Positions 7,501 to 15,332 of a stretch of DNA of 64,000 bases are shown piece after piece. A program made the position numbers and the translations under genes. How positions within the stretch are numbered: the first letter of the stretch is position 1; every line of letters begins with the position of its first letter. Under the pieces are notes generated by a model. That model saw nothing but the letters and a program-made list of their open reading frames with translations. It was not told the DNA's origin and did no database searches. The stretch covers positions 1 to 64,000 of the forward strand of contig UQXH01000010.1 of NCBI GenBank assembly GCA_900545025.1, written 5' to 3'. Source of the DNA: an uncultured Phascolarctobacterium sp. (GTDB lineage: Bacteria > Bacillota > Negativicutes > Acidaminococcales > Acidaminococcaceae).

Positions 7501-9627
7501 TTATAAGTGCAGTACGCGGGCTTTGATTTCCTTGGTCTTACCCACATTCCAGAAATTCTCACCCAGATAACCGCAGGTACGGCGGGTTACATTCATCAGG
7601 TTATGGTCTTTATTGTGGCAGACCGGGCATTCCCACTCGTTGTCATCATTGATGATGATTTCACCGTCAAAACCGCAGACATGGCAATAATCAGACTTGG
7701 TATTAAATTCCGCATACTGGATATTGTCATAGATAAAACGGACAACTTCTTCCAGCGCTTCTGTGTTATGACGCATATTAGGAATCTCTACATAAGAAAT
7801 GGAGCCGCCGGAAGAAATCTTCTGAAACTGACTTTCAAAGGAGAATTTTTTGAAAGCATCGATATGTTCGCGTACATCTACATGATAAGAATTGGTATAG
7901 TACCCTTTATCGGTAACGTCAGCAATGCTGCCAAACTTTTCTTTATCAATACGGGCAAAACGATAGCACAAGCTTTCTGCCGGAGTACCGTACAGAGCAA
8001 AACCGATATTGGTAGCTGCTTTCCATTTATCGCAGGCGCCGCGCAATCTTTCCATAACGCGTACAGCAAACTCCTCACCTTTGGGATCGGTATGGCTGAC
8101 GCCCTTCATAAGCTTGGTTACCTCATACAAGCCGATATAGCCCAGAGAAATAGTGGAATAACCGCCTTCCAGGAATTTATCGATGGTCTCGCCCTTACCC
8201 AGACGGGCAATAGCGCCATACTGCCAATGTACGGGGCTCACGTCGCTGCGGATGCCTTTGAGCGCATTATGACGGCACATCAGCGCTTCATAACAAAGCT
8301 CCAGTCTTTCATCCAGCAGCTGCCAGAATTTCTTTTCATCGCCTTGGGCAAGGATGCCGATCTGCGGCAGGTTGATGGAAACAACGCCCTGATTGAAGCG
8401 GCCCTCAAATTTATAGTTGCCGTTTTCATCCTTCCAAGGAGCCAGGAAGCTGCGGCAGCCCATGGGAGAGAATACATTGCCTTCATAATTCTCGCGCATT
8501 TTCTTAGCGCTGATATAGTCAGGATACATACGTTTAGCGCTGCATTTTACTGCCAGACGGGTAATATAGTCGTATTTACCGCCTTTTAAGCAGTTGTGCT
8601 CATCCAGTACATAAACCAGCTTGGGAAAAGCCGGAGTTACATAGACGCCCTTATCGTTCTTGATACCCTGCAGCCGCTGACGCAGGATTTCTTCGATAAT
8701 CATAGCGTTTTCTTTTACATATTCGTCGTCCTCGCGCAGGTTCAGGAACAAAGTGACAAACGGAGACTGACCGTTTGTAGTCATCAAGGTATTGATCTGA
8801 TACTGGATGGTCTGGACGCCGCTCTGCAATTCATAGCGCAGACGCTCCTGCACCAGTTTTTCCAGTGTTGCTTCATCCATTTGGCCGTCTGCCGCTTCGA
8901 TGATATTGTGTTTGAATTTCTCGTAGCTGCGGCGCAGGTATTTACCCAGATGACAGATATCGACAGACTGACCGCCATACTGACTGGAAGCTACGGAAGC
9001 GATAATCTGGGTCATAACCGTGCAGGCAACCTGGAAGCTCTTGGGGCTTTCAATCATCTTGCCGTTCATTACGGTGCCGTTATCCAGCATATCGCCGATA
9101 TTGATCAGGCAGCAGTTAAAAATAGGCTGTACAAAATAATCTGCATCATGGAAATGCAGCACGCCATCTTCATGGGCTTTGGAAATTTTTTCCGGCAGGA
9201 TCAGACGCTTTGTCAAATCCTTGGAGACCTCGCCGGCAATCAAGTCGCGCTGGGTGGCAGCCATGGTAGCGTTCTTATTGGAGTTTTCTTCCATAACATC
9301 CTTATTGCTGTTACGAATCAAAGACAGGATGGATTCGTCGGTAGTATTAGCCTTACGTACCAGCGCACGCTGATAACGATAGATGATATATTGCTTAGCC
9401 AATTCAAATTTACCTGCATCCATCAGGCTATGCTCTACCATATCCTGTATATCTTCTACCAACAGGCGCATCCTGTTCTTTTCCTGAACAGCATGAGCAA
9501 TCTCCTGGATTTTCTCTTCAGCAATCCTGTCCTCCGGCTCTACAGCCGCATTAGCTTTCTGGATAGCAATAACTATCTTACTGCCGTCAAAATCAACAGT
9601 CGTGCCATCACGTTTGATAACTTTCAT
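7501..9627 (-). CDS. nrdD: Class III (anaerobic) ribonucleoside-triphosphate reductase NrdD
   Basis: NrdD reduces ribonucleoside triphosphates to deoxynucleotides without oxygen. The 708-aa protein has an N-terminal ATP-cone (from MKVIKRDGTTVDFDG) for allosteric control and the ten-stranded barrel core. A zinc site is formed by Cys648, 651, 667 and 670, and the glycyl radical residue is Gly686 in RRTCGYLG. The start at 9627 has a GGGAGG ribosome site. Two NrdR boxes sit over the promoter. Together with nrdG this is a complete system; no aerobic class I genes are in the window. Confidence 0.98.
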   Translation of the reverse strand: MKVIKRDGTTVDFDGSKIVIAIQKANAAVEPEDRIAEEKIQEIAHAVQEKNRMRLLVEDIQDMVEHSLMDAGKFELAKQYIIYRYQRALVRKANTTDESILSLIRNSNKDVMEENSNKNATMAATQRDLIAGEVSKDLTKRLILPEKISKAHEDGVLHFHDADYFVQPIFNCCLINIGDMLDNGTVMNGKMIESPKSFQVACTVMTQIIASVASSQYGGQSVDICHLGKYLRRSYEKFKHNIIEAADGQMDEATLEKLVQERLRYELQSGVQTIQYQINTLMTTNGQSPFVTLFLNLREDDEYVKENAMIIEEILRQRLQGIKNDKGVYVTPAFPKLVYVLDEHNCLKGGKYDYITRLAVKCSAKRMYPDYISAKKMRENYEGNVFSPMGCRSFLAPWKDENGNYKFEGRFNQGVVSINLPQIGILAQGDEKKFWQLLDERLELCYEALMCRHNALKGIRSDVSPVHWQYGAIARLGKGETIDKFLEGGYSTISLGYIGLYEVTKLMKGVSHTDPKGEEFAVRVMERLRGACDKWKAATNIGFALYGTPAESLCYRFARIDKEKFGSIADVTDKGYYTNSYHVDVREHIDAFKKFSFESQFQKISSGGSISYVEIPNMRHNTEALEEVVRFIYDNIQYAEFNTKSDYCHVCGFDGEIIINDDNEWECPVCHNKDHNLMNVTRRTCGYLGENFWNVGKTKEIKARVLHL

Positions 9628-9730
9628 TTCCCTTTCCTCCCGATCAATAGCTTCAAAAAGATAAACGCCGCAACGCGTTTTATTATTCTAAAAAATAAAG
9701 GCGCAACAACCTATTGTTATTGCAGTTAAA

Positions 9731-9759
9731 ATTCTAACACAATATATCTTGTCTGTCAA
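9731..9759 (-). promoter_or_regulatory. nrdDG promoter
   Basis: On the minus strand TTGACA (9754-9759) and TAGAAT (9731-9736) are 17 bp apart. The proximal NrdR box fills the spacer, so bound NrdR would block RNA polymerase. Confidence 0.85.
9737..9752. promoter_or_regulatory. NrdR box 1
   Basis: The 16-bp sequence ACACAATATATCTTGT fits the NrdR palindrome (consensus acaCwAtATaTwGtgt). It lies between the -35 and -10 of the nrdDG promoter. Confidence 0.85.
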
Positions 9760-9768
9760 AGCTTTTTC

Positions 9769-9784
9769 ATACCATATATTGCGT
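9769..9784. promoter_or_regulatory. NrdR box 2
   Basis: The 16-bp sequence ATACCATATATTGCGT matches most positions of the NrdR consensus. Its start is 32 bp (three helical turns) from that of box 1, the characteristic spacing of paired NrdR boxes. Confidence 0.8.
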
Positions 9785-9946
9785 TTTTTCTTATAAAAAA
9801 GACTTGACTTTTTCTGCCTGTTGCACTCTTAACAGGCAACCGCGATAATAGCAAAATACCTTTACACTGTCAGTCCTGCCCCAGAGTAACATCCAGTAAA
9901 ATCTCCCTAAAAAGTCCACAGCAATACTCTTCCCGATAACATCGCC

Positions 9947-9974
9947 TTGTAAATCATTAAAAAAATGCTATAAT
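9947..9974 (+). promoter_or_regulatory. Promoter of the EamA transporter gene
   Basis: TTGTAA (9947-9952) and TATAAT (9969-9974) are separated by 16 bp, about 36 bp upstream of the start codon. Confidence 0.7.
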
Positions 9975-10009
9975 AAATTTTATTACACAACTTTATTCAG
10001 GAGTACTAT

Positions 10010-10948
10010 ATGAACGAACAACCAACTACGACTACCAGCAGCGGCAGCGGTATCTTTATGCTGACGTTGTGTTCATTTATCTGGGGCACGGCTTTTATTG
10101 CCCAAAGTCTGGGCGGCCAGATTATGGGGCCTATGACCTTTAATGGCTCACGCAGCATCCTGGCAACACTGTTTTTGCTGCCTGCCATCTTTATCTTTGA
10201 TTATTTTAACGGTAAAAAATGCAGTTTTTGGGGTACGGATAACCCGGCAGAACGCCAAAAACTCTGGCGCGGCGGCATTATCTGCGGCCTGGTACTGACC
10301 ATTGACTCCCTGTTTCAGCAAACAGGCATGATGTACACCTCGGTAGGCAAAGGCGGCTTTATTACCTCTTTGTATATCGTCATCGTACCGCTTTTGGGGC
10401 GTTTCGTCTTTGGCCGCACTGTCAATATCCTGCAATGGGTCAGCGTAGCAGTAGCTTCCGTGGGCATGTATTTTATCTGTCTCAACGAAAGCTTTTCCAT
10501 CAATAAAGGGGATATGTTTATTTTAGGCAGCGCTTTCTTTTTCGCCATGCATATCCTCAGCGTAGAACATTTTGCCCAGGGCGTAGACGGCGTCAGGCTT
10601 TCCTTTTTCCAGTTTGCCACCTGTACCGTCGCCAATTTTATCCTGATGTTTATTTTTGAAAAACCCACCCTGCAGCAGGTAGAACTGGCACTCCTGCCCA
10701 TCTGCTATGCCGGTATCATGTCCAGCGGCATAGCCTATACCCTGCAGATTATCGGCCAGACTAAGGTAAATGTAGTGTTTGCTACCATCTTGCTGAGCCT
10801 GGAGTCAGTCTTTGCCGTACTCAGCGGCTGGCTTATCCTCAATCAGATTTTAACTATGCGTGAAATCTTCGGCTGTTTACTGGTATTTGCCGCCATCATG
10901 CTGGCGCAGCTGCCTCCGCAGCTTTTAGGAATAAAAAACAAAGCATAA
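10010..10948 (+). CDS. DMT superfamily permease (EamA family)
   Basis: The 312-aa protein has about ten hydrophobic helices arranged as two EamA repeats. These include an N-terminal SFIWGTAFIAQSLGG segment and a second-repeat region around YAGIMSSGIAYTLQIIGQ that are typical of this family of metabolite exporters. The substrate cannot be deduced from sequence. The start at 10010 has AGGAG about 6 nt upstream and its own promoter. The gene is monocistronic, ending in a strong hairpin shared with the convergent hydrolase gene. It is divergent from nrdD. Confidence 0.9.
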   Translation: MNEQPTTTTSSGSGIFMLTLCSFIWGTAFIAQSLGGQIMGPMTFNGSRSILATLFLLPAIFIFDYFNGKKCSFWGTDNPAERQKLWRGGIICGLVLTIDSLFQQTGMMYTSVGKGGFITSLYIVIVPLLGRFVFGRTVNILQWVSVAVASVGMYFICLNESFSINKGDMFILGSAFFFAMHILSVEHFAQGVDGVRLSFFQFATCTVANFILMFIFEKPTLQQVELALLPICYAGIMSSGIAYTLQIIGQTKVNVVFATILLSLESVFAVLSGWLILNQILTMREIFGCLLVFAAIMLAQLPPQLLGIKNKA

Positions 10949-10987
10949 AAAATATCGCAGCAGAAAATCCTGCTGCGATATTTTTTT
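10947..10987. terminator. Bidirectional terminator
   Basis: Long stem (10947-10963 with 10970-10987) around a 6-nt loop, T-rich on both strands, between convergent genes. It reaches the last codons of the minus-strand hydrolase gene. Confidence 0.85.
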
Positions 10988-11561
10988 ATTTATCCGCAGG
11001 GCAGCAACCTTGGACCGCACCGGTACGCAGCCACTCTGCTAACAGTGGTTCAGCATAAAGCCCCATTGCTTTATAGGCAGCAGCCGTAGGATGTACGCCG
11101 TCTAAATAGGACTGCTTACGCTGCTTCTGCGTCAGCCCCAGCGCCGGCTGCAAATCAAGCAGCATGACCCGCTGCGCAAACTGCGCCCCAATGGCCTGCC
11201 TCAAAGCTTCCAAATGCACATTAAGTCCAGGCTCGCTGCTTATCAAAGGCAAGATTATGCACAGCTGATAACCATGCTCTTCACACCAGGTACAGGTTTT
11301 GGCTAAATCCTCCAAAATAAAGCGCTGGGGGCGCATTTGCAGCAAATCGTTAGCACCACCTAAAAAAATAATATGCCGTACATATTCCGGCAGTATGGTA
11401 TTCTTCAGACGCTGCAGGATATCATCGCAGCAGTCGCCGCACAGACCGTAGTTTAAAAGACGCATCCTGCCGACACTCTCTGCTGCCGCTGTCCAGGAAT
11501 ACTTAGCTCCGAACGGAAACCCCTGTATTAAAGAATCGCCAAAGCAAGCTGCGTAATACAT
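10986..11561 (-). CDS. SGNH/GDSL-family hydrolase
   Basis: This is a serine esterase or lipase of the SGNH fold. The 191-aa protein has the block I motif GDS with nucleophile Ser10, block III GGAND (oxyanion hole Asn) and block V DGVHP (Asp154, His157), so the catalytic triad is complete. No signal peptide is seen, which implies a cytoplasmic enzyme. Substrate is not predictable; relatives include acyl-thioesterases and acetylxylan esterases. It lies 25 bp downstream of the rhodanese gene on the same strand, probably co-transcribed. Confidence 0.88.
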   Translation of the reverse strand: MYYAACFGDSLIQGFPFGAKYSWTAAAESVGRMRLLNYGLCGDCCDDILQRLKNTILPEYVRHIIFLGGANDLLQMRPQRFILEDLAKTCTWCEEHGYQLCIILPLISSEPGLNVHLEALRQAIGAQFAQRVMLLDLQPALGLTQKQRKQSYLDGVHPTAAAYKAMGLYAEPLLAEWLRTGAVQGCCPADK

Positions 11562-11586
11562 AGTAACACCTCATCTTTATCCCAGG

Positions 11587-11970
11587 CTATTTTTCCAACT
11601 GCCCCTGCCAGCGGCTGATACCGCCGAAATCCGCAACATCAGTATAGCCAAGCTTGCCAAGCGTCTCCGCTGCAATAGAGCTGCGGCGGCCACTGCGGCA
11701 GTAAACAATGATTTCCTTAGATTTATCAGGCAGCACGACCGCAGCCTCTGCTGCAATCCTGTCATATGGAAGCAGCACTGCGCCGGGAATATGTCCCTCA
11801 TTGTACTCCTCCTGAGTCCTTACATCCAGTAAAACAAAATCAGCCTGAGCCGCCAGTTTCTTTTCCAGTTCGGCATATTGCACTAATTCCTTAGTGCTGC
11901 CATGCTGCATAAAAAAGAAGATCCCTCCTACAACTATACACAAAGCCAGTAAATATTTCACAGCAATCAC
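11587..11970 (-). CDS. Membrane-anchored single-domain rhodanese
   Basis: Rhodaneses carry sulfane sulfur on an active-site cysteine. The 127-aa protein has an N-terminal membrane helix (about residues 3-21). One rhodanese domain follows, with the motifs VLLDVRTQEEYNEGHIPGA and the active-site loop CRSGRRS (Cys91). The loop is six residues long, as in sulfurtransferase-type rather than phosphatase-type rhodaneses. The anchor suggests it works on the outer face of the cytoplasmic membrane. The physiological sulfur donor or acceptor is unknown. Confidence 0.9.
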   Translation of the reverse strand: MIAVKYLLALCIVVGGIFFFMQHGSTKELVQYAELEKKLAAQADFVLLDVRTQEEYNEGHIPGAVLLPYDRIAAEAAVVLPDKSKEIIVYCRSGRRSSIAAETLGKLGYTDVADFGGISRWQGQLEK

Positions 11971-11995
11971 CCCTATATTAAATAATAATCCTCTA

Positions 11996-12014
11996 TTGAT
12001 ATTTATTATATCAA
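11996..12014. promoter_or_regulatory. Inverted repeat in divergent promoter region
   Basis: TTGATAT and ATATCAA flank 5 bp and form an inverted repeat over the -10 of the rhodanese promoter, close to the start of the alcohol dehydrogenase promoter. It could be an operator; no regulator is identified. Confidence 0.35.
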
Positions 12015-12034
12015 ATATTGGTTAATATTTACAA
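12005..12034 (-). promoter_or_regulatory. Rhodanese-hydrolase promoter
   Basis: Minus strand: TTGTAA (12029-12034), 18 bp, TATAAT (12005-12010). Its -35 overlaps that of the divergent alcohol dehydrogenase promoter. Confidence 0.6.
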
Positions 12035-12056
12035 GCAATATCTGCCATGCTAAAAT
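12028..12056 (+). promoter_or_regulatory. Alcohol dehydrogenase promoter
   Basis: TTTACA (12028-12033), 17 bp, TAAAAT (12051-12056). The -35 boxes of the two divergent promoters share the same few bases, so the two probably compete. Confidence 0.6.
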
Positions 12057-12100
12057 TTAAATAGTAACAGCTATATATTATTTAGACAGGAGGCAGTTTA

Positions 12101-13285
12101 ATGGATTTCTTTAAATATCACGCACCTACACAGGTTATCTTCGGTAAAGACACAGAAAAACAAGTGGGCGCACTGTGTAAGGCCTGGGGCGCACATAAGG
12201 TATTGATACATTTCGGCGGCAGCAGCGCGCAAAAATCAGGCTTGCTGGACCGCATCTGCAGCAGCCTGCGCGAAGCAGGTCTGGAATATGTACTTTTAGG
12301 CGGCGTAGTCCCTAATCCGCGTCTGTCTAAGATTAAAGAAGGCGTAGAATTATGCCGTAAGGAAGGCGTGGATTTTATCCTGGCAGTAGGCGGCGGCAGC
12401 GTCATCGACAGCTCCAAGGGCATCGGTTACGGACTGGTAAATGAAGGCGAGCTGTGGGATTATTATATGGGCAAGAAGCGTCCTACCGGCTGCGCACCTA
12501 TCGGCACTGTATTGACTATTGCAGCAGCAGGCAGTGAAATGAGCACTTCTTCTGTTGTTACCAACGAAGAAGGCTGGCTCAAACGTAACCTGCAGTCAGA
12601 ATATTCTTTCTGCAAATTTGCTGTAATGAATCCTGAACTTACCTATACTCTGCCGGCATATCAGACTGCCAGCGGCTGCACGGATATCATCGTCCACAGC
12701 ATGGAACGTTATTTTACCGCTGCCGAGACCTGCCAGCTGGATATCATCGACAGGATGAGCGAGCAGCTGATGCGCGACGTAATGCGCAATGTAAAAATCG
12801 CACTCAAAGATCCCCACGATTATGATGCACGTGCCGAAATCATGTGGTGCGGCACCCTTTCCCATAATGACACAACCGGCGACCGCAGCTTTGGCGACTG
12901 GTCCTGCCACCAGCTGGAGCATGAACTGAGCGGCATCTACGATATTGCACACGGCGCAGGCCTGGCAGCTGTCTGGGGTACCTGGGCTCGTTATGTATAT
13001 CGCGATAACCTCCCTCGTTTTGTACAGTTTGCAGTTAATGTCATGGGCGTACCTAACAACTTCCGTAACCCGGAAGCAACCGCTCTGGAAGGTATAGCCG
13101 CACTGGAAGATTTCTTCCGCAGCATCGGTATGCCTACCTCCATCAGCCAGGCAGGTATCGAGCTTCATGAACCAGAAATTAAAGAACTTGCCTATAAATG
13201 CAGCTTTAATAACACCCGCACTATCGGCGCAGTCAAGAAGCTTACTTTGGCAGATATGGAAAATATCTACAGACTGGCACGCTGA
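12101..13285 (+). CDS. Iron-containing alcohol dehydrogenase (butanol-dehydrogenase type)
   Basis: The 394-aa protein belongs to the Fe-ADH family and most resembles NADPH-dependent butanol dehydrogenases (BdhA/YqhD type). It has the dinucleotide-binding motif GGGSVIDSSKG (about residues 99-109). The metal-binding region includes HQLEHELSGIYDIAHGAGLA, whose His residues and an upstream Asp coordinate iron. It would reduce aldehydes to alcohols to dispose of reductant in fermentation. The start at 12101 has an AGGAGG ribosome site. Own promoter and strong terminator make it monocistronic. Exact substrate is not resolved. Confidence 0.92.
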   Translation: MDFFKYHAPTQVIFGKDTEKQVGALCKAWGAHKVLIHFGGSSAQKSGLLDRICSSLREAGLEYVLLGGVVPNPRLSKIKEGVELCRKEGVDFILAVGGGSVIDSSKGIGYGLVNEGELWDYYMGKKRPTGCAPIGTVLTIAAAGSEMSTSSVVTNEEGWLKRNLQSEYSFCKFAVMNPELTYTLPAYQTASGCTDIIVHSMERYFTAAETCQLDIIDRMSEQLMRDVMRNVKIALKDPHDYDARAEIMWCGTLSHNDTTGDRSFGDWSCHQLEHELSGIYDIAHGAGLAAVWGTWARYVYRDNLPRFVQFAVNVMGVPNNFRNPEATALEGIAALEDFFRSIGMPTSISQAGIELHEPEIKELAYKCSFNNTRTIGAVKKLTLADMENIYRLAR

Positions 13286-13293
13286 CAAAAAAG

Positions 13294-13334
13294 AAAAGCA
13301 GTTTGAAAGCATTGCTTTCAAACTGCTTTTTATT
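13294..13334. terminator. Terminator after alcohol dehydrogenase
   Basis: A 17-bp perfect stem (13294-13310 with 13314-13330) with a 3-nt loop and T run. It is strong on the plus strand and probably also ends the convergent minus-strand gene. Confidence 0.9.
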
Positions 13335-13642
13335 TAGCTGAGAAACTCTCCCGCAAAACAGCCGGCCGCCGATACGATAGCGTAATACACACCGTAGCCG
13401 AAAGCGGTGGCGTTAAAATAAAAATACATACTGGGCAGGAACAAGACAACTGTCAGTACGATCATCACCCATTGAAAACGATGTCTGCGGCAGCATAAAA
13501 AACTGCTGACAAAGACAATGAGCGGCATACAGGCCAATAGGATAAACATAGCCGAGCCTGTATCATTCATCAACAGGGGCAAAAGATAATAAGCGGCAGC
13601 TAAGACCGAGGCATAAGGCAGAAAAATCGTCTTATTCCCCAC
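13334..13642 (-). CDS. Small hydrophobic protein downstream of bcp, unknown function
   Basis: The product (about 102 aa) has four hydrophobic stretches: PYASVLAAAYYLLPLL, AMFILLACMPLIVFVSSFL, WVMIVLTVVLFLPSMYFYF and GYGVYYAIVSAAGCFAG. It is therefore probably a four-helix inner-membrane protein. I prefer a GTG start at 13642, which has an AGAAGGA ribosome site and overlaps the bcp stop codon, suggesting coupled translation. An in-frame ATG at 13684 would give a 116-aa protein overlapping bcp by 53 bp. No family recognised. Confidence 0.65.
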   Translation of the reverse strand: MGNKTIFLPYASVLAAAYYLLPLLMNDTGSAMFILLACMPLIVFVSSFLCCRRHRFQWVMIVLTVVLFLPSMYFYFNATAFGYGVYYAIVSAAGCFAGEFLS

Positions 13643-14108
13643 AGCTGCATCCTTCTCGCAGATATCCGAGAACATCTGCAACATTAGCCTCCGGTTTCAC
13701 CTTGGTCCAGGCAGCCTCTATCACTCCCTGCTCATCAATAACATAGGTGGAACGCACCACACCCATGCTTACTTTCCCGTACAGCTTCTTTTCCTGCCAT
13801 ACATCATAAGCCTGAATAGCCTGCAGCTCCGGATCGGACAAAAGCAGGAAAGGAAGCTCGTTTTTAGCGGCAAAATTAAAATGGGATTTGACGCTGTCCT
13901 TACTAATGCCGATAATTACTGCTCCCAAAGCTGCGTATTCCGCAAAAGCATCACGAAATGCCTGTGCCTGACGAGTGCATCCCGGTGTAGAATCCTTGGG
14001 ATAAAAATAAAGTACGACCTTCTTTCCCAGAAAATCTTTCAGGCTTACTTCTTTACCGTCTTTATCCTGCAGTGTAAAAGCAGGTGCTTGCGTACCAATC
14101 TCTAACAT
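13632..14108 (-). CDS. bcp: Bcp/PrxQ-type thiol peroxidase
   Basis: Peroxiredoxin of the Bcp (thioredoxin-dependent thiol peroxidase) family, which reduces hydrogen and organic peroxides. The 158-aa protein has the peroxidatic Cys44 in the motif YPKDSTPGCT. The Cys five residues on that resolves the disulfide in E. coli Bcp is absent here (Ala49 region, CTRQAQAF). Two Cys residues sit at the extreme C-terminus (154 and 156, CSCGE) and could serve instead; this is inference. It helps an anaerobe survive oxygen exposure. Confidence 0.93.
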   Translation of the reverse strand: MLEIGTQAPAFTLQDKDGKEVSLKDFLGKKVVLYFYPKDSTPGCTRQAQAFRDAFAEYAALGAVIIGISKDSVKSHFNFAAKNELPFLLLSDPELQAIQAYDVWQEKKLYGKVSMGVVRSTYVIDEQGVIEAAWTKVKPEANVADVLGYLREGCSCGE

Positions 14109-14218
14109 ATATTTCAGCCCTTTCGCGTAAGTTTATTATTGTTTACATAAAGTTTAGCACAATAAGCAAATTTTTTCTGTGAAAGAATTGTATATATTTT
14201 CAGCTGAAAACAAGAAAA

Positions 14219-14240
14219 CCCCGCATCTTACGATGCGGGG
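14219..14240 (-). terminator. Terminator of the rplU-prp-rpmA operon
   Basis: A 9-bp GC-rich stem (14219-14227 with 14232-14240) with a 4-nt loop, followed on the minus strand by TTTTCTTGTTTT. Confidence 0.85.
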
Positions 14241-14247
14241 CTGACTA

Positions 14248-14544
14248 TTACATAGCCGCTTCTTCAGCAACCGGATATACGCTGATCTGACGTTTATCAC
14301 GGCCTTTGCGTTCAAATTTTACACGACCTTCAACTTTAGCATAGATGGTGTAATCTTTACCCATGCCTACGTTGTTGCCGGGATGGAATTTGGTACCACG
14401 TTGACGTACGATGATGCTGCCTGCGGTAACCAGCTGGCTGTCATGAGCTTTGGTGCCCAGACGTTGAGCGTTGGAATCACGACCGTTGTGGGAACTACCA
14501 GTACCTTTTTTATGTGCATGAAGCTGCAGAATAATTTCAAACAT
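14248..14544 (-). CDS. rpmA: 50S ribosomal protein L27 (precursor with cleavable N-terminus)
   Basis: L27 sits at the peptidyl transferase centre. The ATG at 14544 is preceded by AGGAGGTG; an upstream GTG overlaps that site and is unlikely. The 98-aa precursor begins [10 protein letters not shown] followed by [14 protein letters not shown]. The 10-residue extension corresponds to the Firmicute L27 leader removed by Prp, whose known site is LQFFA before SKKG. Here the site reads LQLHA before HKKG, with FF replaced by LH. prp lies immediately upstream, as usual. Confidence 0.97.
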   Translation of the reverse strand: MFEIILQLHAHKKGTGSSHNGRDSNAQRLGTKAHDSQLVTAGSIIVRQRGTKFHPGNNVGMGKDYTIYAKVEGRVKFERKGRDKRQISVYPVAEEAAM

Positions 14545-14549
14545 TACTT

Positions 14550-14876
14550 TCACCTCCTATGTTCTTTAATACGAACATATTGCGGACACTGACGGGCAAT
14601 GGAATCAAGCCCACAGAGCATAGTTTCCAGTATTGCCTGTGTCAGGTCGTCAGGTGCACTGTTCAATGCTACCTTTAATATACCGTCATCTTCATTGAAC
14701 GTATATGACGGCTTTAATTTCAAATATCGTTCCAGTCCCATCACAGGAGCCTGAGTAAGAGCAGATACAGCACTGCAGATAATATCCTGTCCTGCCTCTG
14801 CATAGCCGGCGTGACCGCTGACCTGATACCCTTTGATAAGTCCCTGTTCGTTCCTGTACAAATCAACAGTAATCAT
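14550..14876 (-). CDS. prp: Ribosomal-processing cysteine protease Prp
   Basis: Prp removes the N-terminal extension of L27. The 108-aa protein has the catalytic His in [21 protein letters not shown] and the catalytic Cys 12 residues later, the HxGxxxxG-CxAVS pattern of the YsxB family. It lies between rplU (5 bp upstream) and rpmA, and its stop overlaps the region of the rpmA ribosome site, so the three are co-translated from one transcript. Confidence 0.95.
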   Translation of the reverse strand: MITVDLYRNEQGLIKGYQVSGHAGYAEAGQDIICSAVSALTQAPVMGLERYLKLKPSYTFNEDDGILKVALNSAPDDLTQAILETMLCGLDSIARQCPQYVRIKEHRR

Positions 14877-14881
14877 TGCTG

Positions 14882-15193
14882 TTAAGCTTCGATTTTAGCG
14901 ATTTCAACAGTGGTGAACGGTTGACGATGACCTTGGCGTTTACGATAGTTGGATTTTGCTTTGTATTTGAAAACGAAGATTTTGTCAGCTTTGCCGTGTT
15001 CAACGACTTTAGCTACAACTTTCGCACCAGCTACAACCGGAGTGCCGATTTTAACATCAGCATCGTTAACTACGGTGAGAACGTCTTCAAAAACAACTTC
15101 TGCGCCAACTTCTGCGTCCAGTTTTTCAACTTGCAGGGTTTCGCCTTCGCTTACACGGTATTGTTTACCGCCGGTTTTGATAATTGCGTACAT
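14882..15193 (-). CDS. rplU: 50S ribosomal protein L21
   Basis: L21 binds 23S rRNA domain VI. The 103-aa protein starts [14 protein letters not shown], a near-invariant L21 sequence, and ends with [16 protein letters not shown]. The ribosome site GGGAGGTG lies just upstream. It is first gene of rplU-prp-rpmA and is preceded by a structured leader that probably mediates autogenous control. Confidence 0.98.
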   Translation of the reverse strand: MYAIIKTGGKQYRVSEGETLQVEKLDAEVGAEVVFEDVLTVVNDADVKIGTPVVAGAKVVAKVVEHGKADKIFVFKYKAKSNYRKRQGHRQPFTTVEIAKIEA

Positions 15194-15298
15194 CTATTGC
15201 ACCTCCCTTATGATAGACTCGCCAAATACGGTACTCTGCTTTCAGAGTTTACGGGACCTCTCTGTGCGGTTGGGGACGGACTATTCACAGTCCATACT
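15194..15298 (-). ncRNA. L21 leader RNA (probable autoregulatory leader)
   Basis: The transcript from the rplU promoter has a leader of about 105 nt with several GC-rich inverted segments, including a hairpin around AACTCTG/CAGAGT. Position, length and gene context fit the ribosomal protein L21 leader family (Rfam) described in Firmicutes. I did not check it against a covariance model. Confidence 0.6.
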
Positions 15299-15303
15299 GG
15301 TAT

Positions 15304-15332
15304 ATTTTACCCTGCATAAAATTATTTGTCAA
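15304..15332 (-). promoter_or_regulatory. rplU operon promoter
   Basis: Minus strand TTGACA (15327-15332), 17 bp, TAAAAT (15304-15309). It overlaps the last codons of rng, so the ribosomal protein operon can be transcribed independently of rng. Confidence 0.85.

Noticed and set aside
9816..9837. 7-bp inverted repeat GCCTGTT/AACAGGC between nrdD and the EamA gene
   Set aside because: Perfect hairpin but without a T run on either strand and outside both promoters; no function can be supported. The rest of this 382-bp gap is accounted for by the two promoters and NrdR boxes.
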